NCBI RefSeq assembly: GCF_001661345.1
Contig: NW_017962921.1
Location: forward strand, 186,001-250,000
Reading direction: 5' to 3'
DNA from: Ascoidea rubescens DSM 1968
Lineage: Eukaryota; Ascomycota; Saccharomycetes; Ascoideales; Ascoideaceae
Length of the DNA: 64,000 nucleotides
Shown: positions 12,451 through 24,680 of the stretch, in pieces
Layout of the letters: every line of letters starts with the position of its first letter
Position numbering within the stretch: position 1 is the first letter of the stretch
Position numbers and translations under genes: made by a program
Notes under the pieces: generated by a model
Told to the model about the DNA's origin: nothing
Seen by the model: only the letters and a program-made list of their open reading frames with translations
Database searches by the model: none

Positions 12451-15432
12451 CACCCCCAAGCTAAACTTCTTTTTTTTTCGGTGAAACAGCGCATGTTCTA
12501 CGCTGTTCTAAAATATTATCTGCGCAAATGAAGAGGACATATTTGTCAAAGCTGTCAACACCGTCGATATTAGAACCGCAAATGGAGCTGCTAATGGCGA
12601 TGGTATAAGACTGTTTTGTGAACCTTTTTCCAAGCTGTCAATGAACTATCATAAGTCTTGTCAAATTGCAGTTAATGGGTACGTAGCTCCACTAAGTGAG
12701 AGAAACAGCCAACTGACAAACATCATGCCATCATTAGTGACTGTCATACAATCAATCAACTATGGATGTAAATTGGAAATCGATGGATAATCATTTGTTT
12801 CTGATTATGGAATGTGATTTGCGTCACATTCTCTCCAACCTCGGTGGTCCCTCTGTCGATGACACACCTAGTTTTCAAACGGAAGGCAAATTCCGAAATT
12901 TATTAACACTGCGCCGATGAAGTGTGGAACTGTTTCTTCGGCTCATGGGACAGCAGATGATTCAAAATCTGACAACTCGAACAAATTAATGATTGGCGAA
13001 TGTAATTCTGCTGATCTAGCTGATCTGATAATTGGCGTTTATGGATTACTAGTTACCCAAAACTACATGTAATTTCATTGTTAATGAGACTGCTGGCTCA
13101 CGTGGAGAGCAACTCAATCATCAATACAGTTATTTGAAATATTACTCTTCTTACCAAAGAAGTCACATTGCTTTGCTCAAAATGATAATCATTTGAATAC
13201 AAATATATTTAAGATTTCTGAATAGAACAAGGCATATCCATTATGTCACTGGAGCCCACTCATTTTTTGAAAAATGGCAACGCAACAATTTACTCAAAAA
13301 CCCAAACCTACATTGCAACAGCAAATGATTGAGGCTAATTCTGCAAATCAGACTCGGATCGTCCCATTTAACTTTTGATCCTTTTGCAGAATTGTATTTG
13401 AATCAATAATAATTTTTATTGGTCATGGAAATCACTAAGGGAACCACGAAAAAAGTTAATCTCAATATACATTTGCTCTTTAAACGATTGCTGTCAAACA
13501 TATCGGCACACAAAAAAACATCCACAACTGCATGATTTGTTCACTGCATTCAATTAATTTAGCAAGCAAAATTGAATTTACTTCAGACTTGAATTAAAAG
13601 AAATATTATTGAAAAGGTCCCTTTTGTACAGCGAATCAGATTGATCCAAATCAACACAATGGTTCAATGCAGTTAAGATAATTGATGCTCCACCCCGTCG
13701 TATGTGTAGTTCATCATGTTCTTCAACAGCTAATCATTTTTCATTGAACGTCAACTCAGCGAGTCCGACCTACCCAATCATTGAAAGCAAAAACAGTATT
13801 GAGCAGAGTCAACAATTAATGTTTGACGTAAGTAACCTACATAAATGAACATCAAATGGACAACCACATTCGATTATTGCCTCTATTGCTGAAGACATCT
13901 CTAAAGAACTGCTTACTAACTAAATCATTGAGTGAGCATTTATCAATACTGTTCTTGCTGACAAATTATCCGATATTAGTACCAAATTGATAATGAAAAT
14001 GAAACCAATTACGATGATTCGAACCGTTCTGGGAAGCATCCATTCAACAAGTGAGAAGCAGCTTTAACAGGTTAATTGTGTCAGTTAGTGTAATTGACGA
14101 CTCCTTCAATTGATTAAAAGCATCAACAATTTTTGATAAAGTTGATGATCAAGCAACGGAATCGTACCACCGTGATAATAAGTTTTTGAAGCGACTTCGG
14201 CAAATTCAGTGGACCATTCGATGAAGAGAAAGCACTGTTATTGGATTGAAAAGGAAAATAAATGACTTCACCGTTCTTTAAAGAATTTTTAAGAAAGCCA
14301 AACCATCAAATGGATATCGGCCAATTCAAACGAAATGAATCCAGTGATCAAAAAAAATGATAATTCATCAGTTCCTTGAACATCATTTAAGGACGTAATA
14401 GTCAAAGGAAAATTGCTATTCAATGTGGAACAAGAGAGAAATGGTGTTGAGCAGCGTCTGACAAAAATAGTTGCAAAAAGGTTGTCTGAAGAACTTCGCT
14501 TTAAGTATATTGATCGTTCTGCTCCACTTATGGCATTTGATATGCTAGGAATAATGTTTTCATTGGCGGCAAACATCATCCATAGTAACTGCCATCATCT
14601 TGGCTAGCACGGCTTTCTTCATTTGACGAAGCCTCCATGCAGATTTATTGGTTCCTCCTGCTGAAACATCGACATCAAAGAAGAATGTTCGCAGATGAAT
14701 AAGGGTAGTGTACTGCTTAACGCAAGCTTCACTCATTTCGTCGAGCATTACAAGAATAGTGTTAATTCGAGCACTAACTACTAAGAAACTCTGTCCCATA
14801 CAAGTTGTTTAACAGTTCAGCTTGTTTTATATCCAATTCAGTACTTCAAAATGCCATTGCTTAAAGAACTGAAGATGAGACTGAATCGAAAAGAACATTT
14901 GTTTAATACGGCGTTGCAGTGACAAATGTGGGATCCGTCAAGCCGGTCATTCGAATTGAAAATGGGGGGTCATACAATGAATAGAAGTTGTATAAAAATG
15001 TCTTAATTCCAAAATTGACTCAGATTTCCAAGCATAAGAACTAAATGAATTGCAACAGCTTCAACCAAATGATTTTAAAATGATTTTGGATTAACATTTC
15101 AAGATACGATAGATCATTCAAAATATGGATCATTTGATGCCACATTACAGTTTATGAATATTGAAAATAGATATGCATTTAGTTTGCGACATCGCATCTA
15201 CTGTGAGCCATTTGGATATTCGGTCAACACAGCACCTATCTGCTTTTTCGGTGGTTTACAAGACAGTTTTCAATCTATGGACTGTAAAAAGACAAACCTT
15301 AATCGTCTCAGAACTATTTTCATTCGAAATATTACGCTCATTCATTGCAATGAACACCGGCTGAAAAGCAACTACTTTCTCAACTCAATTATTACAGGAT
15401 TTAAGCAATTGATCGATTCATCGATACGTTAA
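11797..15432 (+). mobile_element. U2: Ty3/gypsy-like relic, second unit of array
   Basis: The gag start at about 11800 carries GGGACCTGTGCTGAAAGG, and GATGTTACCAAACGGC lies at 12271, 425 bases after the TTGTTC landmark at 11846. A retropepsin-like stretch follows at 12.6-13.1 kb (SQLTNIMPSLV, then DLIIGVYGLL, resembling gypsy protease blocks). A repeated block (IIASIAEDIS) lies near 13.87 kb and a polymerase or integrase remnant at 14.3-14.7 kb. The terminal block at 15121-15150 matches U4 at 27511-27540. Internal length is about 3.6 kb. The order gag-protease-polymerase, with integrase in the last quarter as judged from U3-U5, points to gypsy rather than copia. Broken many times. Confidence 0.62.
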
Positions 15433-15600
15433 CGATTATTATAATCATGACTTCATCATTTATTATATAATAAACTTCTAACTATAACAAATAGACTTTA
15501 ACAATTCTACTGATAGATACTCTATTTTTATTTCTGGTTTTCATTTAAATTTGTTAAAAGCGATCAAACTATGATTCATTGCAATGACTGCAATAATACG
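15433..15600 (+). mobile_element. LTR-like block, left part (U2/U3 junction)
   Basis: AT-rich non-coding sequence directly after the U2 terminal block. TAGACTTTAACAATTCTACTGATAG near 15.49-15.52 kb resembles the block before U5 (ATAGTCTATATCACTATCTACTGATA, near 28.10 kb). The continuation appears to lie at 17.4-17.95 kb, beyond the copia insertion. Confidence 0.4.
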
Positions 15601-17400
15601 ACCTTGGGATTATGTACTTTATTTCCCAAGATTGCTGTGGATGTGTTGATATTTTATTTGTGCATTCTAGCAATATTCTTTTTTCAACTTCAGTTCTCAT
15701 TTGCCACTTAAACAGGGCAACTACTTTGCCATTATTCTAAGTAGGAAATATAATGTTTTGAAGATGTACATAACTAATATATGTGTGGAAACACCGCACA
15801 ACTCTATGCTGTGCTGCTTTATGTTAATCAACTACATATTCAAGTCAGCTGAGATGTTCATTCTCGAATTTTGCCGGTCATGTGATTGGGAATCAGATTT
15901 TAATAGTGTGAAAGCCCCAGATAAATGATGATGCTATTGCTCACCTACTCCGCTGGAGGTATGTGATGCAGCAAAAGAACAGTCTTATCTAACAGATTTA
16001 TCAATACTATGTAATGTTCCGTCAATTAACCCTAAACTGAATAGATCATTCGTACCAAGGATTGCTGACCGAACATCAGTTTAAAAATTTTTGGTGAACA
16101 GAGTATTTAGTGCATCTCATTGTTGGATTTCAAATTGCTTTTGAAGCTTTTGAATAATGTTATTTAATGAAGTCCCGAATCAGTGATTGGTGTGCTTATT
16201 ATTAACGCGATGAGGCAATTTTGCAGATGCAATACTATCAAGGCAACGCTGGTTACCAGTAATGCTTTTTCGCGATCAGTATTACGTCCTATTTTTGGCT
16301 AAATCAATTTTGAAGAACAGCAGTGGATATTTTAGGAGCGGAGATGTAAATCAGGCATGTATCTTGCAAAGCATTAGAGCTGTCAATGCTACTATTAACA
16401 ACGCATTTGATCGTCTCAATTAAAGCGGTGCGGCTTGCGTCAAACAATACAACCCTATCTTCAATGTCTAAGCATTCATCCATGCCGATGTTGAAGCAGC
16501 AGGTTCAAAATAAACTGGATGGCTAGTTTCCCCATTCATGAATGCTGTCTTGGCATTTATTTGGCAGTTGTTGCAAGTTGTTAGTGGCCTCCGATAAATA
16601 GGATTTCGTTACTGGATCATATATGTAACTTAACCGAACAAAAATCAATTTTGCTATGGTGAGGTTCCTGAAAGAGTCCTTTGCCCACTAGGTTCACAGT
16701 ACGCTTTTCAAAGCTACTAATATTTTGTTAAACATAAAATTCTTTTTTTCTAATGACTGGAATTGTTAGGCCTGGTGATAGTGGAAATAATTGAATATTA
16801 TCTTTTGACTTAATTTATTCATTGAATCAACCTTGGCGGAAATGCATTTTGATTTTTCTGTTGCTTGTTTCCTGGCTGAGAAAAATGTTGCAATAGTCTT
16901 TTTGGACTACGATGCCAATCGATGCGTTTCATCACTGACAAAGATAGGGATTGATTTTTGGGCCATCTTTCATCAAATTAAGTTTTACCATTGATCGATT
17001 CCGCTGGTCCATCTTCATTTTCTTCAAAATTTGTGGCTGACATTATAGATTCAAGTGATCACCATTTCTCTATTAGAGAAAGTTTTTTTGCTTAAACAAA
17101 TGTGTTGGTTAGCCTTGATGATGGTTCCTAGGTAACTTGGTAGCCTTCAAAATTGGTCTGACATTCATCAATGACTTACTATAAATATCAAGCACTTTCT
17201 CATGAGTGGAGCATATATAACTAAGCGGGATCCAACTGTTTGCGTAGAAGCAAGTTTACGGTATCAATGGCCTAAATTTGAACTGCTTGCAGCATTGACC
17301 TTTCGAATGATTTTCATCGTTGTATCCCATTGGCGAGTGTGCAACAACAGTTATTTTTACAACTTCTATGTTCCATAGATAAACAACTGATATCTCAATG
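15600..17400 (-). mobile_element. Copia-3: Ty1/copia fragment, reverse transcriptase
   Basis: A minus-strand reading shows copia reverse transcriptase. At about 16640-16697 is NLVGKGLFQEP (family RLVAKGFTQEPG). At 16502-16562 is INAKTAFMNGETSHPVYFEP, which matches the family block DVKTAFLNG....VYMEQP. Then comes LKIGLYCLTQAAP (family LK..LYGLKQAPR), and nearer 16.05-16.15 kb QKLQKQFEIQ (family I..LK..F.MKDLG). It is read against the gypsy units and accounts for most of the roughly 1.95 kb by which the U2-U3 distance exceeds the array period. It is a truncated, old relic; gag, integrase and a clear RNase H are not seen. Confidence 0.78.
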
Positions 17401-17955
17401 AACAGGTTCGCCATCAATATTTTCATCAATATAGTCTTATTATATTTAATGATTCTCTATTGATTTCTTGATCTCCTTACCAATTTCCACGTGACATGTT
17501 TGTACAATATAACTTTCTCTTTCTTTGTTTTTACTTAAAATTGATGAACCTCCTAAAATTGAAAATGATTCAAATATAGTTTGAGCGATGCCATTTCGAT
17601 CATAGATGAATTCATAATTGAATATGATACTCTGTTTAAATCTCCCATACTGTGAGATTGGTTTTCTTATTTAACTACTACTACTTATCACATTTTGGAC
17701 ACATTGGTGTATTCAACATTACAATTTATTTGTGATATGAAAAGCCTCGATATCTTTGTACCTATCTCAATTGTTTTAATTACTATCGAACACGATAGTC
17801 TATAGAAATATGACCAGAAAACCGATACGAAAGAAAGATATATATAATAACATTAATGAATTGCTTACTGGTAAATGTTTCAATTGGAAATGTGTTGAAT
17901 TCTGAAGTTGATTAGTGAAAATTATTTGGTGCTTGAATCCTTTCATATATCGACA
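17400..17955 (+). mobile_element. LTR-like block before U3
   Basis: Non-coding AT-rich block. TAAATCTCCCATACTG at 17637 corresponds to TAAATCTCTCATATTC at 27959 before U5; both lie 412-414 bases before the TGGTTCAC-type landmark of their unit. ATCGAACACGATAGTC near 17785 resembles TATCGAAAGCGATACT near 23805 before U4. These shared sites at fixed distances support LTR copies of one family. Part of this block may continue the one broken at 15.6 kb. Confidence 0.55.
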
Positions 17956-18004
17956 TTGTCCACAATCTCTTTATAGAAAATCTTTGCGCTTCTTAATTCA
18001 TGGA

Positions 18005-18660
18005 GATTGATATGATTGGGTCTGCCGGTTATTGTCAGCTGATCATCCATTGCTCCACCAATGGAATCACCAATGGCGTTGATGCTGATGGTGTGCTTCA
18101 TATTGGGACTCATCGCCGCTATTGATGTGCAATGAACCTCCTCGGGATTGGCTAGTATTTCGGAATGGTTAATCATATAGTTCTAAATATCCAACTGATT
18201 TCCAAATCAAATTCAAATGGATGATATTGAGAGGATGACTCACATAAATTAAACATTTCCGAACGTAAGTGATTTGGAAAACGTAATCGGCTTAGAAGCT
18301 TACTAATTCCATCAGTAATTGAATTAATGCACTGAAAATTGAAGGCTGATGTTGTCATTGATTCGGTTAACTATCGATGAATTTGATTTATTCCTCTTCA
18401 TGCCGCATTTTCTAAGTTTGAACGAAAAGATGATACACTATATGGAGCATAAAAAGATGTCGCTGGCATCCCGTTTATCGTTACCAAACGAATGGCTTCT
18501 TTATCAGTCAGTGAAATCTTCCAAGACTTTAATGAACTGAACCAAAAAGGATTCACTTCAAATTCATGGGACGTAATTGATCAGAGCAATGACGTTGAAC
18601 AATGAACTATTATGCTACCTCAAGTAAGGTCCTTCAGCTGTGGTTGTTTTGTACCTCACA
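18005..18660 (+). pseudogene. gag remnant of U3
   Basis: TGCTCCACC at 18051 and GAATCACCAA at 18064 match U4 at 24072 and 24085. ATCGTTACCAAACGAATGG at about 18477 lies 426 bases further on, exactly as in U4. The knuckle-position sequence AGGTCCTTCAGCTGTGG at about 18626 corresponds to AAATGCTTCCGCTGTGG in U5. A long minus-strand open frame over the same bases (17943-18176) is a shadow. Fossil. Confidence 0.68.
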
Positions 18661-20899
18661 GCTGTATCAGCGGAAAGAGAAAAATAATTCGAATGCATCA
18701 ATAAATTCAATTAATTGAGTGCTCTGACAACATATAAGGTTTTATTGAAAATCAATCTATTTTTCATTTTGAAACAATAGATTTGGCGACGGTTATCCCG
18801 ACTTTCAATAAGTGCTTGATTGAGGTGCTTTAGTGAACATGCCACAGCGGTGAAATATCATCAGATCACAACCATGCGTCGTTGATATTCAAAGGAGTCA
18901 ATGGCCACGATATCTGTACATCGCATTGGGCTGTTTATGTCTGTTGTGCATAATTTTCAAATGACTAACTTCTTTCAAACTCAGACTGAGATATCATATG
19001 CTTCGACACAATGAAAGAAATGGTTACAATGATCACATTCTGGGAAATTATATATTGATTGACAAAGTTGAATTAATATTGGGTGGTGTAAGTCAATCAA
19101 TGTATTAAGGTTGGGGAGTGCTAAGATAATAAAAAATGCTTTGGTGCTCAACACGGAATGTGATGTGACTTCAATTCACATGAGGGACTGGTATTATTCT
19201 CTCAATCAAATGAGTACCTTCACCACAAATGAGCTGAAGCATAGCGATACTAGAAGTCAATTAGAACACAGTGAAATATCTTCGGCGGATTAGAACCAAG
19301 CTGATCTTTTACGTCTCAGCACTAAAGAGAAATAGTTCGTGGAGTGTTAATTTCTGCTTACTCAGGTAGACCGATTGTTGGCGCTTAAAGGATTAATTGT
19401 CAGAGAAGATAAATCGCATGCTACTGTTGGTGAACTTTTCACGCTCAAATCAAGCGCAACAGATTTAATAAATGAATGTTACTCGTGTTTTATATAGTAC
19501 TAAGTTAACAACGCAATCACTTTGCCTCACCAAACAGTGAATATATCTAATAGAAATATCATTCAAGATATTTACTTGCAATAGGGATGCATCCTTTAAC
19601 TAAGTGGACCTCATTTATTGCCTCCAAATGAAGCAACAATTATTTGAAAGAAAGCGAATTCAAAGAAAAATGATAAAACCTAGGATTGATGTGAGTCCTC
19701 CAAATCACCGTTGGACGTTCATATTTAGACATACCATTTTCGTGGCAATTATATTCCAGTCAATGATAATTATAAGCGTCCCTGCAAATTGTGACACAAA
19801 CTGAAAACAAGGATAAGCTTCATGGTCCGTTGGATCCTTATATGCTTCTTTTAGATAGAAATGTCACACAAAGGATTGTAAAGATTGACCTCATTAGTAC
19901 ATTTCTTGGCTTGAATTGAACGCACGAAACTGCATGTCCTCTATAACATAGCTGAAGAGAGATTCACAGAGCACCTGCAATCTGAGCAACCAGTCAAGTT
20001 TATCCATATCAGTCCAATAGGACAATACTTGATGAAATGATTGACTTTCTCGGCGGTGCTACTGATAATTTAGCATACTCTGTTTCCATCTGTCAAACCA
20101 ACTTAACCTACAAAATCATCATGAAAAGAGGATATTGAAAAGACCTATCTATCAAGCAGTGATATCAGCAATTGCTCTACGTCAACATCAAGTAAAGAAT
20201 CAAATCCTATTGCGGTCTCTGTTGCTAAAGATATTTCCATTTTATTTGGTTTTAGTACAATTGTTCAGTGAAGCTTTATCACAAAGGTGTTTGCAGACAA
20301 TCTCTCTGCGGACGGAGAGAATTTCCACTTTACGGGGATACATCCCTTCAACAGGAATGGCCATCTCTTGAGGAAACTAATTTCTTCTAAAGGAGAATAA
20401 TACATTTTCGTCAATCAATTGATGTCATTACCAAGTACTCAAAAATGTGAAGATCATCCAACCGAGTTCCAGTCTGCTGAGAGTAAATTCAATGAAAGAT
20501 GTTCCCAAAAATTCAGTGGTCATTTTTTCTCATGAAGAACCGTTTGCTTTCGAATCAAAGTTAAAATATACCAATCCAACATTCTTAACAGATATATTAG
20601 CACTGCGCAAATAACATTATTGGCTCCCGCTATAGCATTTTAGAGGAGCTCATATAAAAGAAATGATATCCATTCGTTAGGAACACTACCATCAAGTAAA
20701 CAAATAGCGGTCCTAAAGCAATTGGTTGTCAACGGTAAGGAAGGAACTGATGGTTCTGAGAAGTTCAAAGTGATGAGTAGCAAAGCATTCTCTACAATAT
20801 TTTGTCAGTAATCAGACTGATGGTTCAGCTCCGCTTTTATACAATCAAGTATTCACATAAATGTTTGCATTTTGCGTCCCTGCAGTTAGCAACGGCAGT

Positions 20900-20930
20900 A
20901 TGGATAATTGGCCGCCAAAATCTTTTGAAG
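20900..20930 (+). pseudogene. Integrase zinc-region remnant of U3
   Basis: TTGGCCGCCAAAATC at 20908 corresponds to the FYWPPL block found at 40.89 kb and to 26.95 kb in U4. Its distance from the gag landmark differs from that in U4 by only about 21 bases. Short and weak on its own; the call rests on position. Confidence 0.45.
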
Positions 20931-21699
20931 GCCAGGAATTACTACTTTCAACGATAGTTAAAATGATCGTTTATCTTTAATTGAAGGACTATAATATCCT
21001 TTTAAGAAGATGACATTTTAAAAGCCGCAGAAGCAGTAGATGATATTGACAGCGGCATTTGGTTGTTTATCTGCATCGTTGCGTTGAAACATGTCCCATA
21101 TTCAAAGGTTCTTCTGGGAATCATGTTTGAGCGACACATAATGGGTTCCAGATTTCTTCGAACGTCGCAATTGAGAAAGTAAATTGCGTTGCCAAGTGTA
21201 ACCGTTAAACGATGTAGCACTACTTTCTTCAAAGAGAATGATGATGTTCAAGAGTCAGCAATCCCTGTACCTCACCATAAATCATCATGTTCATCGAATG
21301 TTTGTCACATATCAATTTATGGTTGACTTTGGATATTGTATATCAATTGCTACATCATTTCTCAGCCGACATTGTGGTGGTCCTTGAAGCTATGATCTGT
21401 TCAGTTCGTTCAGAGCTTGACAATACTTTTCTCAACCAAAGTACTTGAACAAGAACTACAGTGACAATAATAATAAATTAAGTGATACTGATTTCGCATT
21501 TCATGACAAACTATTTTTTCCACAAACAATGACCATTTTCTCTCTCATTACTCCAACAAACACTTACTTAGTGACAATATTGGGCAACTGGGGAGCCCTG
21601 TTAGAATAGTCAAAACGGCTGCGTCGCATCTATAAATCGTGTCATGCTCTCATGCTCTTCAACAACCCAATTACCTGTTGTATTGTCACCCACTGACGC

Positions 21700-23430
21700 A
21701 GTTTCAGTCCTATTAAGTGAAACATTAAAAAGTGATTTATCTCTCTAAAATATATTCCAAGGCCTATGGTTGCTAGTGGCCGATATTAACCATTAAGGTG
21801 ACAGTCACTTTTCTTGTTCACATTCGGGAGATGCTAATGTTGGAAGTCCTTCCAACGATACTCATAGTAAACCGCATTATATGCAAAACCTTATTTTTAG
21901 TAAGCGATTAGAAGCCGGATATAATAGAATAAGCCACAAAGTCATACTCATTTTCTGCGACCTAATTGATACAGCTACTTCTCAACGACTTGTCAAACTC
22001 CAAAATAGATTCTATTTGTCATCATCAAACCCTAACCAAAGTGTCAAATTGTGAAAATGTGCGAAAAAAACAAATGTACTTTTCTTCAAAGTTTTTCCTT
22101 TAGAGTTACTTCTTCAGTTCAATGCAATTGCCTAGATCACAAAAGCATCCGGCTGTGCTGTGTATGGAATCACACGATTTACGCAATTGATTTATTTATC
22201 ACAGCTTTAAGTATTAATGTTTTCATAGCTTTATCAGCTGTTGCATAAAGTTGATTTATTATTACAGATAAACATTACTTGTTTCAGCCTGACGTAACTG
22301 TATTTTCCACCTGACCTTAATCTAACTACAGCTCAAGGAATGAAACTAAGATGATTCATGATCTCGTAAAAAGCTATGTTTCTGAGTTTGAATTCCTCAA
22401 TTTCGAGGATTCGTTTGGGAATTATAGAAGGTTTACATTGGGATTCCTGCAACATCTTCTCAAGAAAATTCTCTTTTTAGATCTCCTGCCGAAATCACAA
22501 ATCGTTGATTATTGTTCGTCACAGATTTGGAAATAGTTGTTAGTTAAATAATATAATGATTTGATCAGCAACGCGATAGAGATGGATTTGATATCAAGTT
22601 ATTGTAATGAATTAGTTGGTAGAGTATTGTTTAATATAGAACGTCAAAATTTAACAATCATTTGTATATTCAATACACTTCTCAAAATACTGAGTTAAAT
22701 CATATTGATATTGGACTTTTTAACAAATCCGAATATGCCACAAGGAATGGATTCTCTAGAATGATCTATCAATCGAATTGTTGTGAATGACAGTGAATAG
22801 AAAAGTGACAAACTAAGCCGGATAACTCAAAGTTGTTCTTTGACAAAATTATGCTGTGACATCGTGTCGTGCTCCTCAAAGAAACACCTGTTAGCTGTGT
22901 TGTCATTCACAGATGCATGTCTTGTATAATTGCGTGAGCCACTGACCAGTTCATTAACGTTTCAAAAACTACCGACTGAGCTGAAGACAGTAGTTGCTTC
23001 TGTTAATAAACATCGTGATAATCGTTAGTCGTTTACTCTTTCTCTACGTAGCTGTACTCCAGGCTGATCCACGCGTATTGCTGTTCAATATCACCTCATT
23101 ACGCAACTGCTTTCAATAAGGAGATAGATCTTAGCTATAATAATCAAAAGGACAATGACCCTGTCATTCAGACCATTTTCTTTGGTACAACTTCATTTCC
23201 AACTACATGTTTAACTCGGGCTGAAATATTTGATTAGTTGTATGTCGTTCGATCTAGTTTGGATCGATGTCACCATTTCTGACGATGTGTAAGACAAACA
23301 AAATCAATCAATTTCAAACATTTGGCTTTCTGAATAATTCAAACATTCATTCCAAATACGAGTTTGACAAGAATATCTCCTTCGACATCTTTTACATTTC
23401 AGGATTTGAACACTTGCTATTCTTGTCAAA
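21700..23430. other. Unidentified insertion of about 1.7 kb between U3 and U4
   Basis: The U3-U4 distance is 6021 bases against a period of 4.2-4.3 kb, so about 1.7 kb is surplus here. I see no copia or gypsy block that I trust on either strand. Two phrases near 21.64 and 22.87 kb (both with a CATGCTC/GTGCTCCTC serine-like stretch) resemble each other and 13.70 kb in U2, so some of it may be rearranged array sequence rather than a foreign insertion. Open frames at 22051-22248 and 22351-22536 are unrecognised. Confidence 0.4.
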
Positions 23431-23439
23431 ACTTTAACT

Positions 23440-23990
23440 GTAATTACTTCCAAGCTATCGATTCTCGCTTCAAGCTCCCTCATTACTCCATACACACTCT
23501 GGCCATTTTTAGGTATGTTATTCAATTTAATCATTTTCTCGTGTTCTACATATTTTATATCTTTCCTTGTCTTTACTCCGTTCTCTTCTTTAATTTCATT
23601 TACAGTTATTGTTTTTGCATCTTGGTCGGTCTCATGGAAGAACGTGGTGGTTTCGTTGCGATCTTTCACTCTCTCAAATTGCTACATTTTCGAAGGATAT
23701 CTTACGTTTAGCATTCAGGGTTCATTTATTTGTTCAACTTTACCTTATATTTGTGATGAACAAAGGAACCCTAGTTAACTACTTTCTGCATAGTTCTCAT
23801 GATTATCGAAAGCGATACTATGTAACCGAACGATTACAACAGCGATAACATTATATTTCATATTAAATTAATCTATTCAATTATTTGTTGACATTACTTG
23901 TGATGGACACTGTTCGATTTTAACTGATCTGATTCTGTTGATTCCCCACAGTTTCAAACTTTTCCAAATCTGCGGAGTGGCCGCATCGAT
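23440..23990 (+). mobile_element. LTR-like block before U4
   Basis: AT-rich, pyrimidine-rich non-coding block. ATTTAATCATTTTCTC near 23.53 kb parallels ATTTAATGATTCTC near 17.44 kb before U3, followed in both by a CTTTC-rich run. TATCGAAAGCGATAC near 23805 parallels U3 near 17785. Long open frames on both strands over this block (to 121 codons) overlap each other and coincide with LTR similarity, so I treat them as chance. Confidence 0.5.
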
Positions 23991-24029
23991 TTTGAATGAC
24001 TCTTTAAGTCACCTTAATTAACCAACATT

Positions 24030-24680
24030 GATACATTTGGTACTGGTGCTAAACTACAGTTGTTTGAGTCCTGGTTCACTAAGAGAATCACCAACCCTGT
24101 GGATCCTGAGGCCATTCACGGCATACTCTTCGTCGCTTCTACGGTTGGCAACTGAACTGCAAGTCGCTTTGCTGATACTATTGAATCAATAAGCAAACCA
24201 TCTTTTGAATCCAAGGTGAATACAACATGAAATGAAGATAACGGTATAGAGAGGATCATTACGAGGAATCAAAAATTCCTAAACGTAGGGAAGCTTGAAG
24301 CAGTTAACCTTCTCTGAAATTAATCGAACTGTAACTTATTGAACTAGAAGAGGAAGGCTTTAAAAAGCGGCCTATCATGGTTTAACTCTATTTTGCTGGA
24401 TCTTGATCCATTGGTTCGTTTTCTGTTCTTCATAGCTTTCCAAACAAAGCAATCTGTCCAATATCATTGAAACATTTGTTAAGCACGCAACGCATGTGAT
24501 GTGGCCCATAAAAACATCTGGACCTATCAATGACTTCTTTGGAGGCATTAATGGACTAAGAAAAAAAAAAAGAAACCAACCCCTCAGCATCAAATAAGCT
24601 GAGCCATGTCTTTGAGGAGCAAAATCCTACGTTACACAATGAAATATGCAAAAATTGTTGCTCTTTTGGCTATCACCGCG
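24030..24680 (+). pseudogene. gag remnant of U4
   Basis: FGTGAKLQLFESWFTKRITN at 24036-24095 is the clearest gag stretch of the array, with tryptophan and phenylalanine spaced as in retrotransposon capsid domains. VASTVGN lies in the segment near 24134. GATGTGGCC at 24498 is 426 bases after TGGTTCAC at 24072. CKNC at 24647-24658 begins a C-X2-C zinc knuckle. Knuckle spacing from the previous landmark is 149 bases, against 152-153 in U3, U5 and U6. Fossil. Confidence 0.72.

Larger units (their letters stand above)
17956..21700 (+). mobile_element. U3: Ty3/gypsy-like relic, third unit of array
   Basis: Gag runs from about 18.0 kb to a zinc-knuckle-like stretch at 18.63 kb. A protease-like region follows near 18.87-19.1 kb. 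A serine-rich linker and the repeated block IAVSVAKDIS lie near 20.2 kb. PTEFQSAESKFNER at about 20.46 kb parallels PSECHSVEGKFTQGA in U4 (26.53 kb). An integrase zinc-region remnant, TTGGCCGCC, is at 20908. All lie within about 20 bases of the U4 offsets, so U3 and U4 are collinear copies. The 3' end is put near 21.7 kb by comparison with U2 and U4; the terminal block itself is not clear. Broken many times. Confidence 0.62.

Noticed and set aside
23304-23669. A 121-codon minus-strand frame with EENGVKTRKDIKY and a CKRC pair, at first sight like the N-terminal part of translation factor eIF3g
   Set aside because: The most similar part lies over bases that resemble the LTR-like block before U3, no RNA-binding domain follows, and open frames occur on the other strand too. 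Chance is more likely.
23364-23848. Three overlapping plus-strand frames of 79-115 codons
   Set aside because: They are Phe/Leu/Ser-rich, overlap in all frames and lie in a pyrimidine-rich LTR-like block, as expected by chance.
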